64,000 nucleotides of DNA from Casimicrobium huifangae. GTDB taxonomy: Bacteria > Pseudomonadota > Gammaproteobacteria > Burkholderiales > Casimicrobiaceae. Below, one piece after another: positions 26,685 through 35,284 of the stretch. Made by a program: the position numbers and the translations under genes. The notes beneath the pieces were generated by a model. It worked only from the letters and a program-made list of their open reading frames with translations. It was not told the origin of the DNA and made no database searches. Numbering within the stretch: position 1 is the stretch's first letter; every line of letters begins with the position of its first letter. The DNA lies in the NCBI RefSeq assembly GCF_009746125.1, contig NZ_CP041352.1:585847-649846 (forward strand). Direction: 5' to 3'.

Positions 26685-27554
26685 TTGTCCACGTTCCTCT
26701 CACGCATCGCCTCTGCGCTGGCCGGCTGGCTGGCGCGGCGCCCGCTCGCGACGCAGTCGCGCATTGGTGGTGCGCTGGGGCGACTGATGCTGCTTTCGGG
26801 TGGCATGCGCAACCGGCTGCGCACCTATCTCGCGCAGGCGGGCTACGGCGACCAGGTGACGCTGACGCAGGCGGCGGCCGGCATTGGCCGCATGGCGGTA
26901 GAGACAGCGGGCCTGTGGCGCACGCCGGATGCGGTGGTGCTCGCGCGCTTGAAGGTGGTTGACGGCTGGGATGCCGTGCTTGCGGCGCACGAGGCGAAGC
27001 GCGGCGTGATTTTTTTGACGCCGCATATGGCGACGTTTGAGATTGCTTCACTGTTCATTGGCTCCCAGATGCCGCTGACCGTGATGTTTCGCCCGCCGCG
27101 CGTGGCGTGGGCCGAGCCGATGATGCGCGCCGGGCGCGACCGCATGCAGATCAAGTCGGAGCCGGCCGAGATGAGCGGCATTCGCGCCATGCTCAAGGCG
27201 CTGCGGCGCGGTGACGCGATTGGCTTGCTGCCCGATCAGGTGCCCGATCCCGGCAAGGGCGGCGAGGGCGTATGGGCACCGTTTTTTGGCCGGCCGGCGT
27301 ACACCATGACGCTGGTGCAGAAGCTCGCCAAAACCACCGGTGCGCTGGTGGTGATGGTGGGGTGCGTTCGCCTGCGCGACGCCGCGGGTTACCGCATCGT
27401 GTTCACGCCGCTGGCGCCGTTCAGCGATGATGTGGTGACGGCGGCTGGCGAGCTGAATGCGGCTGTCGAGGCTGCGATTGCAATCGCACCCGAGCAGTTT
27501 CTGTGGAGTTACAACCGCTACAAGGCGCACGCTGGCGCAGGGGCACCGTCATGA
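26685..27554 (+). CDS. LpxL/HtrB-family lipid A acyltransferase
   Basis: A 289-residue inner-membrane acyltransferase of the LpxL/LpxM family, which adds secondary acyl chains to Kdo2-lipid A from acyl-ACP. The catalytic HX4E motif is in LTPHMATFEIAS near residue 110, LLPDQVPDPGKGGEGVWAPFFG is the conserved binding segment, and the C-terminal QFLWSYNRYK matches the family. The start is TTG at 26685. It overlaps the next acyltransferase by four bases (ATGA), so the two are coupled. Confidence 0.88.
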   Translation: MSTFLSRIASALAGWLARRPLATQSRIGGALGRLMLLSGGMRNRLRTYLAQAGYGDQVTLTQAAAGIGRMAVETAGLWRTPDAVVLARLKVVDGWDAVLAAHEAKRGVIFLTPHMATFEIASLFIGSQMPLTVMFRPPRVAWAEPMMRAGRDRMQIKSEPAEMSGIRAMLKALRRGDAIGLLPDQVPDPGKGGEGVWAPFFGRPAYTMTLVQKLAKTTGALVVMVGCVRLRDAAGYRIVFTPLAPFSDDVVTAAGELNAAVEAAIAIAPEQFLWSYNRYKAHAGAGAPS

Positions 27555-28465
27555 CGTTTGCCGGCGCAATCACGCTCATTGGCAGCAAGCTGCTCGCCTT
27601 CGTGCCGCTACGGCTGATCGCGGCGGTCAGCGGGCCGCTGTCAACGCTGGGCTGGTGGCTGGCGAAATCGCGCCGTCGCGTGGCGCTGACCAATCTGCGC
27701 TTGTGCTTTCCGGAAAAGTCCGACGCCGAACGCGAGGCCATCGCGCGCGGGCACTTCCGTGCCTACGTGCAGGCGGCGCTGGAGCATGGCTTTCTGTGGA
27801 ACGCCAGCGGTGAGCGCATCCGGCAATATGTGACGCTGCACGATGAGCAGCAGTGGCGGCGCTTTCGCGAAGGCGAGCAGCAGCGGCCCGTCGAAACCAC
27901 CAATCACAAGCCTGTGATTTGGTTGTGCCCGCACTTCATTGGCCTGGACGCCTGCGCGATCCGAATTTCGGTCGATACTTCGGCGTGTTCGATCTACAGC
28001 ACGCAGAGCAATCCGGACATTGATCGCATGTTTCTTGAGGGCCGCACTCGTTTTGGGCAGTCGACGATCATTGCCCGCACCGAGGGTGTGAAGCCCATCG
28101 TCCGCGCCATGCGCGAGGGGCTTCCGTTCTACTATCTGCCTGATATGGATTTCGGTTTGCGCGATTCGGTGTTCGTTCCCTTCTTCGGCGTCAATGCAGC
28201 GACGATCACGGGCGTCTCGCGTCTGGCCAAACTGACCGGTGCAGCGGTGGTGCCAGTGATCGCTACGCAACGACCGAAAGGTGCTGGCTACGACGTGCGC
28301 TTCTACCCCGCGTTCGATAACTTTCCCTCGGGCGACGATGTGGCTGACGCGCGGCGGGTGAATGCCTTCATCGAGGATCGGGTGCGCGAGAACACGGCGC
28401 AATACCTGTGGACGCACAAGCGCTTCAAGACCCGCCCACCCGGTGAAGCGAGCCTTTACGGATGA
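27551..28465 (+). CDS. lpxL: LpxL/HtrB-family lipid A acyltransferase (second)
   Basis: A 304-residue homologue of the preceding gene, probably the main lauroyl/myristoyl transferase. It has a hydrophobic N-terminal anchor, RRRVALTNLRLCFPEKS (typical of LpxL), the HX4D motif in LCPHFIGLDACAI near residue 125, YYLPDMDFGLRDSVFVPFFG, and QYLWTHKRFKTRP. The ATG at 27551 overlaps the previous stop. Which chain each enzyme adds cannot be told from sequence. Confidence 0.9.
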   Translation: MTFAGAITLIGSKLLAFVPLRLIAAVSGPLSTLGWWLAKSRRRVALTNLRLCFPEKSDAEREAIARGHFRAYVQAALEHGFLWNASGERIRQYVTLHDEQQWRRFREGEQQRPVETTNHKPVIWLCPHFIGLDACAIRISVDTSACSIYSTQSNPDIDRMFLEGRTRFGQSTIIARTEGVKPIVRAMREGLPFYYLPDMDFGLRDSVFVPFFGVNAATITGVSRLAKLTGAAVVPVIATQRPKGAGYDVRFYPAFDNFPSGDDVADARRVNAFIEDRVRENTAQYLWTHKRFKTRPPGEASLYG

Positions 28466-28472
28466 AGCACGG

Positions 28473-29507
28473 ATGAAACGACCCAACGCGCCCTTCATCG
28501 AACCCGCTACCGCCGATAACGTGACGCGCGCAGTGGCGTGGCTGCGGGCCGGGTCGCTGATCGGGTTGCCGACCGAGACCGTGTACGGCCTGGCTGCTGA
28601 TGCCGGCAACGCTGACGCGGTCGCGAAAATTTTCGCGGCGAAGGGCCGACCCGCGGACCATCCGCTGATCGTGCACGTGGCGTCGGCCGAGGCGGCAAAG
28701 GCATGGGCCGCGTCGTGGCCCGCTGCTGCCGACAAGCTCGCTGCTGCGTTCTGGCCCGGCCCGATGACGCTTATCGTCAAACGCGCCTCGCACGTGCTCG
28801 ACGCTGTCACCGGCGGGCAGGACACCGTGGGACTGCGCGTGCCGTCGCATCCGGTCGCGCAGGCGGTGCTGCGTGAGTTTGCCGGCGATGGCGCCGTGCC
28901 CGCAGGCGTGGCCGCACCGTCTGCCAACCAGTTCGGGCAGGTGAGCCCGACCACCGCGCAGCATGTGGCCGAGGAATTCCCCGATCAGTTACTGCTGGTG
29001 CTCGATGGCGGCGCCAGTGAGGTCGGTATCGAGTCCACCATCATTGACGTCAGCGGCGCTGCACCGCGCGTGCTGCGGCCGGGTCGCGTTCGTGCGGGCG
29101 ACATTGAGCGTGTGCTTGGCGTGCCGCTTGGCGAGGCCACTGACGACGCGCCGCGCGTGTCCGGCGCGCTGGCATCACACTACGCGCCGCGCACGCAGAC
29201 GCTGATGCTGGCAGAGCCCAGGCTCAGGATGCAGCTGCGCGCATTCCGCAACGCCAAGGCAGCGCAGCCGATGCGCTGCGTGATCACGCATTCGTTCGAT
29301 GCCGAGCCGATGGAGCGGCTGCGTACCATTCGCCTTGCCGCCGACGCTGAGACTTGGGAATTCGAGCTTTACGCGCTGCTGCGCGAGCTTGATCAGGAGC
29401 GTTACGGCACGCTGATCGTCGAAACTCCGCCGGAGACGCCGGAATGGGATGCAGTGAACGATCGGCTGCGACGCGCAACGCACGGCTCGTCGCCTGACGA
29501 TCTGTAG
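28473..29507 (+). CDS. L-threonylcarbamoyladenylate synthase (Sua5 type)
   Basis: A 344-residue enzyme that makes threonylcarbamoyl-AMP for t6A37 in tRNA. The TsaC/YrdC domain (residues 10-205) shows GLPTETVYGLAADAGN, IFAAKGRPADHPLIVHV, FWPGPMTLIVKR and APSANQFGQVSPTTA, and a C-terminal Sua5 domain (from SGALASHYAPRTQT, about residue 230) follows, so this is the long Sua5 form rather than short TsaC. It starts eight bases after the lpxL stop and may share its transcript. Confidence 0.93.
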   Translation: MKRPNAPFIEPATADNVTRAVAWLRAGSLIGLPTETVYGLAADAGNADAVAKIFAAKGRPADHPLIVHVASAEAAKAWAASWPAAADKLAAAFWPGPMTLIVKRASHVLDAVTGGQDTVGLRVPSHPVAQAVLREFAGDGAVPAGVAAPSANQFGQVSPTTAQHVAEEFPDQLLLVLDGGASEVGIESTIIDVSGAAPRVLRPGRVRAGDIERVLGVPLGEATDDAPRVSGALASHYAPRTQTLMLAEPRLRMQLRAFRNAKAAQPMRCVITHSFDAEPMERLRTIRLAADAETWEFELYALLRELDQERYGTLIVETPPETPEWDAVNDRLRRATHGSSPDDL

Positions 29508-29553
29508 CCTGCGACGGCACTACCGACAGCCACAGTCGCGACAATTCGTGCGC

Positions 29554-30717
29554 ATGAAAATCGTTCTCGCTCCCGACTCGTTCAAGGGTTCGCTCTCGGC
29601 CGAGAGCGTCTGCGACGCACTGCAGACCGGCCTCAAGCGGGTGCTGCCCGCTGCCGAAATCGTTCGCCGGCCCATGGCTGACGGCGGTGAGGGAACGCTC
29701 GACGCGGTGGTCACCGCGCTGGCGAGCAGCGGCGGCGCGCGCCGCAAACAGGCGCTGGTGAAGAACGCGGCCGGGCAGTCCGCCGAGGCGGCCTATGCGC
29801 TGATCAAGCATGGCATTTACGAAGCGGCGGTGATCGAGGTGGCACAGATCGTCGGCATTGAGGACGCGCACAACATGGCGATCCCGGTGGCGGATCGTTC
29901 CAGCTACGGCGTGGGCGAGCTGATCCGGCTGCTGCTCACCGAGGGCATCCGGCACTTTTTTGTCGGCTTGGGCGGCACCAGCAGCAACGATGGCGGCGCC
30001 GGGCTGCTGGCGGCGCTGGGTGTCAAATTCACCGGCACCTTCCGGCGCGAGATTGCGCCGTCGCCGAACGGTCTTGCCAAGCTCATTTCGGTGGACGTCA
30101 CCGGCCTTGACGCGCGGCTGGCCGACTGCGAGATCACGCTGCTGTCGGACGTGAACAATCCGCTCACTGGTGAGCGTGGCGCTACGGCGATTTTTGGCCC
30201 GCAAAAGGGCGTGGCGATGCACGACGTGGCGAAGCTCGACGCCGTGATCGACGCCTACGCCGACCGCCTTGAAGCGGCGCTGCAACGGCACGCGAAGGAC
30301 AAACCGGGTGCCGGCGCGGCGGGCGGTTTGGGTTACGCGCTACAACTGCTCGGGGCGAAGTTTGAATCGGGCGCGCAGACGGTGGCGCGACTGACCGGCC
30401 TGGCCGACGCCTGCAAGGGCGCCGACTGGCTGATCACCGGCGAAGGCCGCAGCGACGCACAAACGCTGCTCGGCAAGACACCGTTCGCCGCCGCGCAAAT
30501 TGCCCGCGAGTACGGCAATGCCGGTCTCAAGGCCACGCTGCTGAGTGGTGGCGTGGACGCCACGGCGCTCGCTGCGTTGAATGAAACCTTCAACGGCGGC
30601 TGCTTCTCTATCGTCCCCGGCCCGATGGCGCTCGATCAGGCCGTCATCCGCGCGCCGGAGCTGCTGGCGAACGCCGCCGAGCAGATTGCCCGGATCGCCG
30701 GTCTGCACGCGCGCTGA
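29554..30717 (+). CDS. glycerate kinase (GarK/GlxK family)
   Basis: A 387-residue glycerate 2-kinase of the GarK family, phosphorylating D-glycerate with ATP. Motifs: MKIVLAPDSFKGSLSA start, PMADGGEGTLDAVV, GLGGTSSNDGGAGLLAALG, and LITGEGRSDAQTLLGKTP near residue 290. The ATG at 29554 is preferred over a GTG six bases upstream because KIVLAPDSFKGS is the conserved beginning. No glyoxylate genes are adjacent. Confidence 0.92.
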   Translation: MKIVLAPDSFKGSLSAESVCDALQTGLKRVLPAAEIVRRPMADGGEGTLDAVVTALASSGGARRKQALVKNAAGQSAEAAYALIKHGIYEAAVIEVAQIVGIEDAHNMAIPVADRSSYGVGELIRLLLTEGIRHFFVGLGGTSSNDGGAGLLAALGVKFTGTFRREIAPSPNGLAKLISVDVTGLDARLADCEITLLSDVNNPLTGERGATAIFGPQKGVAMHDVAKLDAVIDAYADRLEAALQRHAKDKPGAGAAGGLGYALQLLGAKFESGAQTVARLTGLADACKGADWLITGEGRSDAQTLLGKTPFAAAQIAREYGNAGLKATLLSGGVDATALAALNETFNGGCFSIVPGPMALDQAVIRAPELLANAAEQIARIAGLHAR

Positions 30718-30723
30718 GGCAAG

Positions 30724-30841
30724 CAGCTTTTTATCGCGAGCCGCATTGGCTATGGGCGTAATGCCAGAAATAGCAAATAGTCGATAACTGCTATTTTGAT
30801 CCGGTAAGCCCAGATCGAATGCGGCTTAAGCCAAAAAGCTG
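30724..30841. repeat. TCGA-centred palindromic intergenic repeat, copy 3 (best preserved)
   Basis: A 118-base element with perfect 9-bp termini CAGCTTTTT (30724-30732) and AAAAAGCTG (30833-30841), symmetric around TCGA at 30781-30784. Without gaps the two 59-base halves share further blocks: AGCCGCATT, TGGGC and AAATAGCA. It lies between the convergent glycerate kinase and YfcG genes. No open frame spans it and no target duplication is obvious. Confidence 0.85.
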
Positions 30842-30906
30842 ACGCTCGGTTGAGGGGGCGAAAATTCGCCGCGCACGGCACTCAACGAGTAAGGGCGCGC
30901 CATCCG

Positions 30907-31632
30907 CTACTTCTTCTGAATCCCGAACAGCAGCCGCCGCGCTTCATCACCCGCCTGGCCAGTGGGCGTCGTGTTCATGTCTTTCGCGATCTGGTAAGCG
31001 CGCTGGGTGGCGGGCCGCGCCTTGATCGTTTCGAACCAGCGCTTCAGGTTCGGGAAATCATCGAGATTCATCTGTTGCCGTTCATGCGGCACCACCCACG
31101 GGTAGCAGGCCATGTCGGCAATCGAATACTGGCCGGCGAGGAATTCGCGATCGGCAAGACGCTTGTCCATCACCGCGTAGAGCCGCGCCGTCTCGTTGAC
31201 GTAGCGGTTGATCGCGTAGGGCAGCTTCTCCGGCGCGTAAGTGCCGAAGTGGTGGTTCTGCCCGGCCATCGGCCCCAGGCCGCCCATCTGCCAGAACAGC
31301 CACTGGATCGCCTCCTTGCGCCAGTAGAGCGACTTGCGGTCAAGAAATTTCTTCGATTTGTCGGCAAGGTAAAGCAGCATGGCGCCGCTCTCGAAAATGG
31401 CGAAGGGTTCGCCTTCCGGCGCGCCACGGCCACCAGCCTGCTCGGGCTGCATCGGCTTGTGGTCGATCAGCGCGGGGATGCGGTTGTTCGGAGAGATTTT
31501 CAGGAAGGCGGGATCAAACTGTTCGCCCTTGCCGATGTTCACCGGGATCACGCGGTATTTCAGCTTCGCTTCCTCGAGGAACATGGTGATCTTGTGGCCG
31601 TTGGGGGTGGTCCAGTAGTAAAGGTCGATCAT
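30907..31632 (-). CDS. yfcG: YfcG-type glutathione S-transferase/disulfide oxidoreductase
   Basis: A 241-residue Nu-class GST, which uses glutathione to reduce disulfides and peroxides. It starts MIDLYYWTTPNGHKITMFLEE, with the N-terminal thioredoxin fold containing the TPNG segment used by the family, ISPNNRIPALID and IFESGAMLLYLAD (glutathione gamma-glutamyl contact), and the C-terminal helical domain. The ATG at 31632 fits the family; the frame is open further upstream but is not conserved. Confidence 0.92.
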   Translation of the reverse strand: MIDLYYWTTPNGHKITMFLEEAKLKYRVIPVNIGKGEQFDPAFLKISPNNRIPALIDHKPMQPEQAGGRGAPEGEPFAIFESGAMLLYLADKSKKFLDRKSLYWRKEAIQWLFWQMGGLGPMAGQNHHFGTYAPEKLPYAINRYVNETARLYAVMDKRLADREFLAGQYSIADMACYPWVVPHERQQMNLDDFPNLKRWFETIKARPATQRAYQIAKDMNTTPTGQAGDEARRLLFGIQKK

Positions 31633-31840
31633 GGCTGGCGGGCGAGCTCGGGTTGGCAACGCCGGAATTGTCACGCAAGGGCCGTGCTTTGTCGTCCATG
31701 AGGTTGAGCAACGGCGTAAGCGCGCCGCCGACGGCAGCGCAATCCGCCACTGACTGCGGCGATGTCATCGCAATGACCCCCAGGCCCGTTACTTGCTTGA
31801 AATGATCGTGCAGCGGCCCCATATCTGAACCACGGAGAGC

Positions 31841-32146
31841 ATGATGCAGATGATGACCAGCCCAACCCAGTTCCCGGCGAACGTGCCCATGTTCGATTCG
31901 CTGACCGCAGCGATGAACGAGGCGCAGTTTGTCCAGGTGGACGACGCGGTGTTCACGGCGGACTACCTGCACGCCCCGGATGAGTTCACCCGGCCCGATG
32001 ACGTGCTGGTGGAAGGCTCGCGCGACGATCAGGAATTGCTGCTGCTGCAGCGCGACTTCGATGGCGCCAAACTGATTGGCGATGGCGAGATCTACCTGCG
32101 CGACGGCACCCTGATCCGCTTCCTGCGCCCTTCGGCCGTGCACTGA
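31841..32146 (+). CDS. protein of unknown family, first gene of a YgiBC-like module
   Basis: A 101-residue acidic protein I do not recognise. It has no signal peptide or membrane segment; the last 50 residues (DDQELLLLQRDFDGAKLIGDGEIYLRDGTLIRFLRPS) look like a compact beta-rich domain. A ribosome-binding-like GGAGAG precedes the ATG. It is on the same strand and 94 bases upstream of the DUF1190 gene, suggesting a shared function with the following ATP-grasp enzyme. Confidence 0.6.
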   Translation: MMQMMTSPTQFPANVPMFDSLTAAMNEAQFVQVDDAVFTADYLHAPDEFTRPDDVLVEGSRDDQELLLLQRDFDGAKLIGDGEIYLRDGTLIRFLRPSAVH

Positions 32147-32240
32147 GCCCGGCGCGGGCAACCCGCGTTGACACACCCCCAGCGCCCGCGTAAAACAGCC
32201 GGCAGGAAGGTTTTCCAGACCAGATTTGGGGCAGGGTGGC

Positions 32241-32729
32241 GTGGTGGATGACGAGAGCAGATCAACACTGACCGAGCAGTCAGGACCGCAGGGCGTACAC
32301 GCGTCATCGGCAGGAGCACCAGCTGCATCGGCCCCTTTCGCCCGCAAGCGCAGTGTGCACCTCACGCTGGTGCTGATCAGTGCCGCCGGGCTCGGCGGCC
32401 TGGCCGGTTGCGGCAATCTCGAGAACAACGAGCGCGTCAATCGCGATGTCTACGCCAACATGGAGGCGTGCAAGGCAGATTGGGGCAACCCGGGTGATTG
32501 TGAGGAAATTCCGGCGCAGCGCTCGGCGACCGGCACCAGCAGTTACTACGGGCCGCGTTACTTCTCGCGCACTGGCAGCACCACCGGCTACAGCAGTACC
32601 ACTCGTCCCGGCTCACGCTCGTCCGGCACGGTATCGTCCACGCCGTCGCGTGGCGGATTTGGGGCGTCAGCGTCGCGTCACGGCGGCAGTTCGTCGTCGT
32701 CGTCCTCTTCGCACTCGTCGGGGGGTTAG
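32241..32729 (+). CDS. DUF1190 (YgiB/YjfM-like) lipoprotein
   Basis: A protein of about 162 residues. The hydrophobic run LTLVLISAAGLGGLAGCG ends in a lipobox (LAGC), then ENNERVNRDVYANMEACKADWGNPGDCEEIP, the conserved Cys-containing core of DUF1190. The C-terminus is low complexity: Ser/Gly/Thr-rich with a run of eight serines. The start is unsure: a GTG at 32241 (with GGCAGGGTGG upstream) or a TTG at 32226; both leave an unusually long stretch before the hydrophobic run. It abuts the ATP-grasp gene without a gap, as ygiB-ygiC and yjfM-yjfC do in E. coli. Confidence 0.78.
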   Translation: MVDDESRSTLTEQSGPQGVHASSAGAPAASAPFARKRSVHLTLVLISAAGLGGLAGCGNLENNERVNRDVYANMEACKADWGNPGDCEEIPAQRSATGTSSYYGPRYFSRTGSTTGYSSTTRPGSRSSGTVSSTPSRGGFGASASRHGGSSSSSSSSHSSGG

Positions 32730-33869
32730 ATGCGACGCCAACACGTAGCCAAGCGCGACAACTGGCAAAAGCGCTGCGAAGACGCGGGCTTCAGTTTCCA
32801 TTCCATTGACGGCCTGTACTGGGACGAGGGGGTCTGCTACCACTTTACGCGCCGCGAGATCGAGGATCTCGAGAAAGCCACCAAGGAGCTCTACGACATG
32901 TGCATGGCTGCGGCCGAGCACATCATCGAGAAGGAACGCTTCAAGGAACTGGCGATTCCGGAGTCCGCCTGGGCGCTGATCCGCGAAAGCTGGGATGACG
33001 ATCATCCTTCGCTGTTTGGTCGCTTTGATCTGGCCTGGGACGGCAATGGCCCGCCCAAACTGCTCGAATTCAATGCCGACACCCCGACCTCGCTGATCGA
33101 GGCCAGCGTCGCGCAGTGGCACTGGCTTGAGGACGTGAAATCCAAACTCGGGCCGAACGCTGACCAGTTCAACAGCCTGCATGAGGCGTTGATCGAGCAG
33201 TGGAAGTGGCTCAAGGCCGAGCACGGCTACGGTCACGTGCATTTCACCTGCGTCGGTGACAGCGAAGAGGACGGCGGCAACCTCGACTACCTGCGCGACA
33301 CCGCCATACAGGCCGGCGTGCAGGCGCCGTGGATTGCGGTGGAAGAGATCGGCTGGAGTGAGGGCGACCTCGCCTTTGTTGACATGGATAACCAGCGCAT
33401 CGAGACGCTGTTCAAGCTCTACCCTTGGGAGTGGCTGCTGGCGGATGAGTTCGGCAACAACATCCGCAAGACCAACATGCGCATCATTGAGCCGGCGTGG
33501 AAGATGACGCTGGCCAACAAGGGGCTGCTGCCGATCCTGTGGGAGCTTTACCCCAATCATCCGCTGCTGCTGGAGGCCAGCTTCCAGCGCCACAAGGTGC
33601 TGGGTGATTACGTCAAGAAGCCGCTGCTCTCGCGAGAAGGCGCCAACGTCGAAATCTACAAGGGCGGCGAGGTGATCCGCGCCGACGGCACCTATGGCGA
33701 GGAAGGCTACGTCTACCAGCGCTACACGCCGATCCCGAGTTTTGAAGGCAACTTCGTCACCATCGGCAGCTGGATCGTGGGCGACGCACCCGCCGGCATC
33801 GGCCTGCGCGAGGACGCCACCGAGATCACCATGAACACGTCGCGGTTCATTCCGCACTACTTCGATTAA
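32730..33869 (+). CDS. ygiC: glutathionylspermidine synthase-like ATP-grasp ligase (YgiC/YjfC)
   Basis: A 379-residue ATP-grasp enzyme related to the synthetase domain of glutathionylspermidine synthase, which joins a peptide carboxyl to an amine with ATP. Seen are RFDLAWDGNGPPKLLEFNADTPTSLIEAS near residue 95, LAFVDMDN, and KPLLSREGANVEIYKGG with EEGYVYQRYTPIPSF, which hold ATP- and Mg-binding residues. Like E. coli YgiC and YjfC it lacks the amidase domain. The true substrate is unknown. Confidence 0.88.
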   Translation: MRRQHVAKRDNWQKRCEDAGFSFHSIDGLYWDEGVCYHFTRREIEDLEKATKELYDMCMAAAEHIIEKERFKELAIPESAWALIRESWDDDHPSLFGRFDLAWDGNGPPKLLEFNADTPTSLIEASVAQWHWLEDVKSKLGPNADQFNSLHEALIEQWKWLKAEHGYGHVHFTCVGDSEEDGGNLDYLRDTAIQAGVQAPWIAVEEIGWSEGDLAFVDMDNQRIETLFKLYPWEWLLADEFGNNIRKTNMRIIEPAWKMTLANKGLLPILWELYPNHPLLLEASFQRHKVLGDYVKKPLLSREGANVEIYKGGEVIRADGTYGEEGYVYQRYTPIPSFEGNFVTIGSWIVGDAPAGIGLREDATEITMNTSRFIPHYFD

Positions 33870-33904
33870 CAGTCGCCGACCGCAACACTTTCCAGAGGCT
33901 CGAA

Positions 33905-34318
33905 ATGACCTACACGCTCAACGAATCGATTCGCTACTTCGACGACTTTCTGATCTATTTCGCCGTTGCGCTGGTGCTGCTGGTAGCGTTCACACTGATC
34001 TACACCAAGGTCACGCCGTACAACGAAATTGCGCTGATCCGCGATGGCAACACGGCGGCAGCGATCTCGCTTTCCGGTGCGCTGATTGGTTTTGCGCTGC
34101 CGCTGGCCAGCACGGTGGCCAACGCCGTCAACCTGATCGATCTGGTCCTGTTTGCCGTTCTGGCGACCGTGGTGCAGCTGGTGGTATTTGTCTTTGCACG
34201 AATGCTGATGCCAGGGCTGACTGCGTCGATCGAAGGCGGCAATGTCGCCAAAGCCACGTTTCTCGCGGCGGTATCGCTGGCGGTGGGCATGCTCAACGCT
34301 GCGGCGCTGGTTTACTGA
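33905..34318 (+). CDS. DUF350 membrane protein (YjfL-like)
   Basis: A 137-residue inner-membrane protein with four predicted membrane helices: about residues 14-34, 53-75, 78-98 and 115-136. It carries the typical DUF350 segments YTKVTPYNEIALIRDGNTAAAISLSGALIGFALPL. It lies 35 bases after the ATP-grasp gene. In E. coli DUF350, DUF1190 and the GspS-like enzyme also co-occur (yjfLMC), supporting a common membrane-linked role. Confidence 0.88.
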   Translation: MTYTLNESIRYFDDFLIYFAVALVLLVAFTLIYTKVTPYNEIALIRDGNTAAAISLSGALIGFALPLASTVANAVNLIDLVLFAVLATVVQLVVFVFARMLMPGLTASIEGGNVAKATFLAAVSLAVGMLNAAALVY

Positions 34319-34368
34319 GCAGGATTGACGCGGCCCGGTTGCTCGCCGCTGGGTCGTGGTGTTTGTAG

Positions 34369-34471
34369 GCGCGAGCTTGCTCGCGCAGGGCAACGTAGCG
34401 CGCATCAGTGCGCGCCCGCAGAGCGTATCGCTGACGAAGCCGCCGTGGGGCCCGGCTGCGAGCGGCCGGGC
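34369..34471. repeat. cluster of three REP-like hairpins
   Basis: Three strong stems in tandem: GCGCGAGC/GCTCGCGC (34369-34376, 34379-34386), GCGCGCA/TGCGCGC (34398-34404, 34409-34415) and GCCCGGC/GCCGGGC (34450-34456, 34465-34471). GTAG flanks the first two on the left and CTAC the third on the right. They sit between the convergent DUF350 and TANGO2 genes and may end transcripts. Confidence 0.55.
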
Positions 34472-35262
34472 TACGGTGCAGGCGGTGACTGGATGCGGAA
34501 GTTGAAGGCGAGCGTGTCCTGCGGTTCGCCACCCACACCGAAACCGGCTTCACGCATCGTGACCTGATCGCCAATCACGCTGAGCACCGTGGACGCCCGC
34601 GTGCCATAGTTGTCGCTAACGATAAAGATGCTGCCAAGCATGCGTTCCACCGGGAAAGGCACGCCCGTGTTGGGCAACTGCGCGTTGGGCGTCGGCGTGG
34701 CGTTTTGCAGCAGCCGCAACAGGCGCGTGTTGCGCTGCGCGGGGTCGCTTTCAGCGAGCGCGTGCCGGAACCCCTGCCGCATGCGCAAAAGCTTGGGCCA
34801 GGGGGTGTCCAGCGATGCATTGGAAAGGCCATGCACGCCGGGTTCGACGGCATGCGCTGCACCCTCCTGCGAGTTGGCGAACCACAGTGAACGGGCCGAA
34901 GCGCCGACTTCGCCGCAGAGCAGGTTGAAACCCTCGTAGCGCCCGGCGTCCGCCATCGTGGCATGGGCGAAGTTCGCAGCAGACTGCACGCCCTCCAGAA
35001 ACTGCCGCACCAGGGCACCGCGCGATGGCGCCCCCTGCTTGCGCAGCGCCGGATTGCGGATATTGGTGACCATGGCAAAGCGCCCATGCCGAGTGATACC
35101 CAGCCATACGCCACCGCTGCGCTGGTCGCGCCCCGAGAGCACCTCGTCGCCCGGCCACCAGTGCATGCGCTCGGTGGGCCGCTCGTAAAACTCGTCACGA
35201 TTGGCCGCGAGCAGCAGCGGCTGGTCGGACTCAGGCGCCCAGCGGAAGGTGACGATGCACAT
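34471..35262 (-). CDS. TANGO2/NRDE-family protein
   Basis: A 263-residue NRDE (TANGO2) protein, a broadly distributed family linked in recent work to heme handling, with an Ntn-hydrolase-like fold. It begins MCIVTFRW with Cys2 near the usual position, followed by LLLAANRDEFYERPTERMHWW, carrying the NRDE motif near residue 21. Then GGVWLGITRHGRFAMVTNIR. Length is typical. The C-terminus overlaps a REP-like hairpin. Confidence 0.88.
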   Translation of the reverse strand: MCIVTFRWAPESDQPLLLAANRDEFYERPTERMHWWPGDEVLSGRDQRSGGVWLGITRHGRFAMVTNIRNPALRKQGAPSRGALVRQFLEGVQSAANFAHATMADAGRYEGFNLLCGEVGASARSLWFANSQEGAAHAVEPGVHGLSNASLDTPWPKLLRMRQGFRHALAESDPAQRNTRLLRLLQNATPTPNAQLPNTGVPFPVERMLGSIFIVSDNYGTRASTVLSVIGDQVTMREAGFGVGGEPQDTLAFNFRIQSPPAP

Positions 35263-35284
35263 CGCTGAAATTATGGCGTGATCG

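Noticed and set aside
26685-27554. HX4E instead of HX4D in the first acyltransferase
   Set aside because: Both forms occur in active LpxL-type enzymes, so it is not a defect.
32660-32729. Serine run at the end of the DUF1190 protein as a novel domain
   Set aside because: Low-complexity Ser/Gly tails are common in this family.
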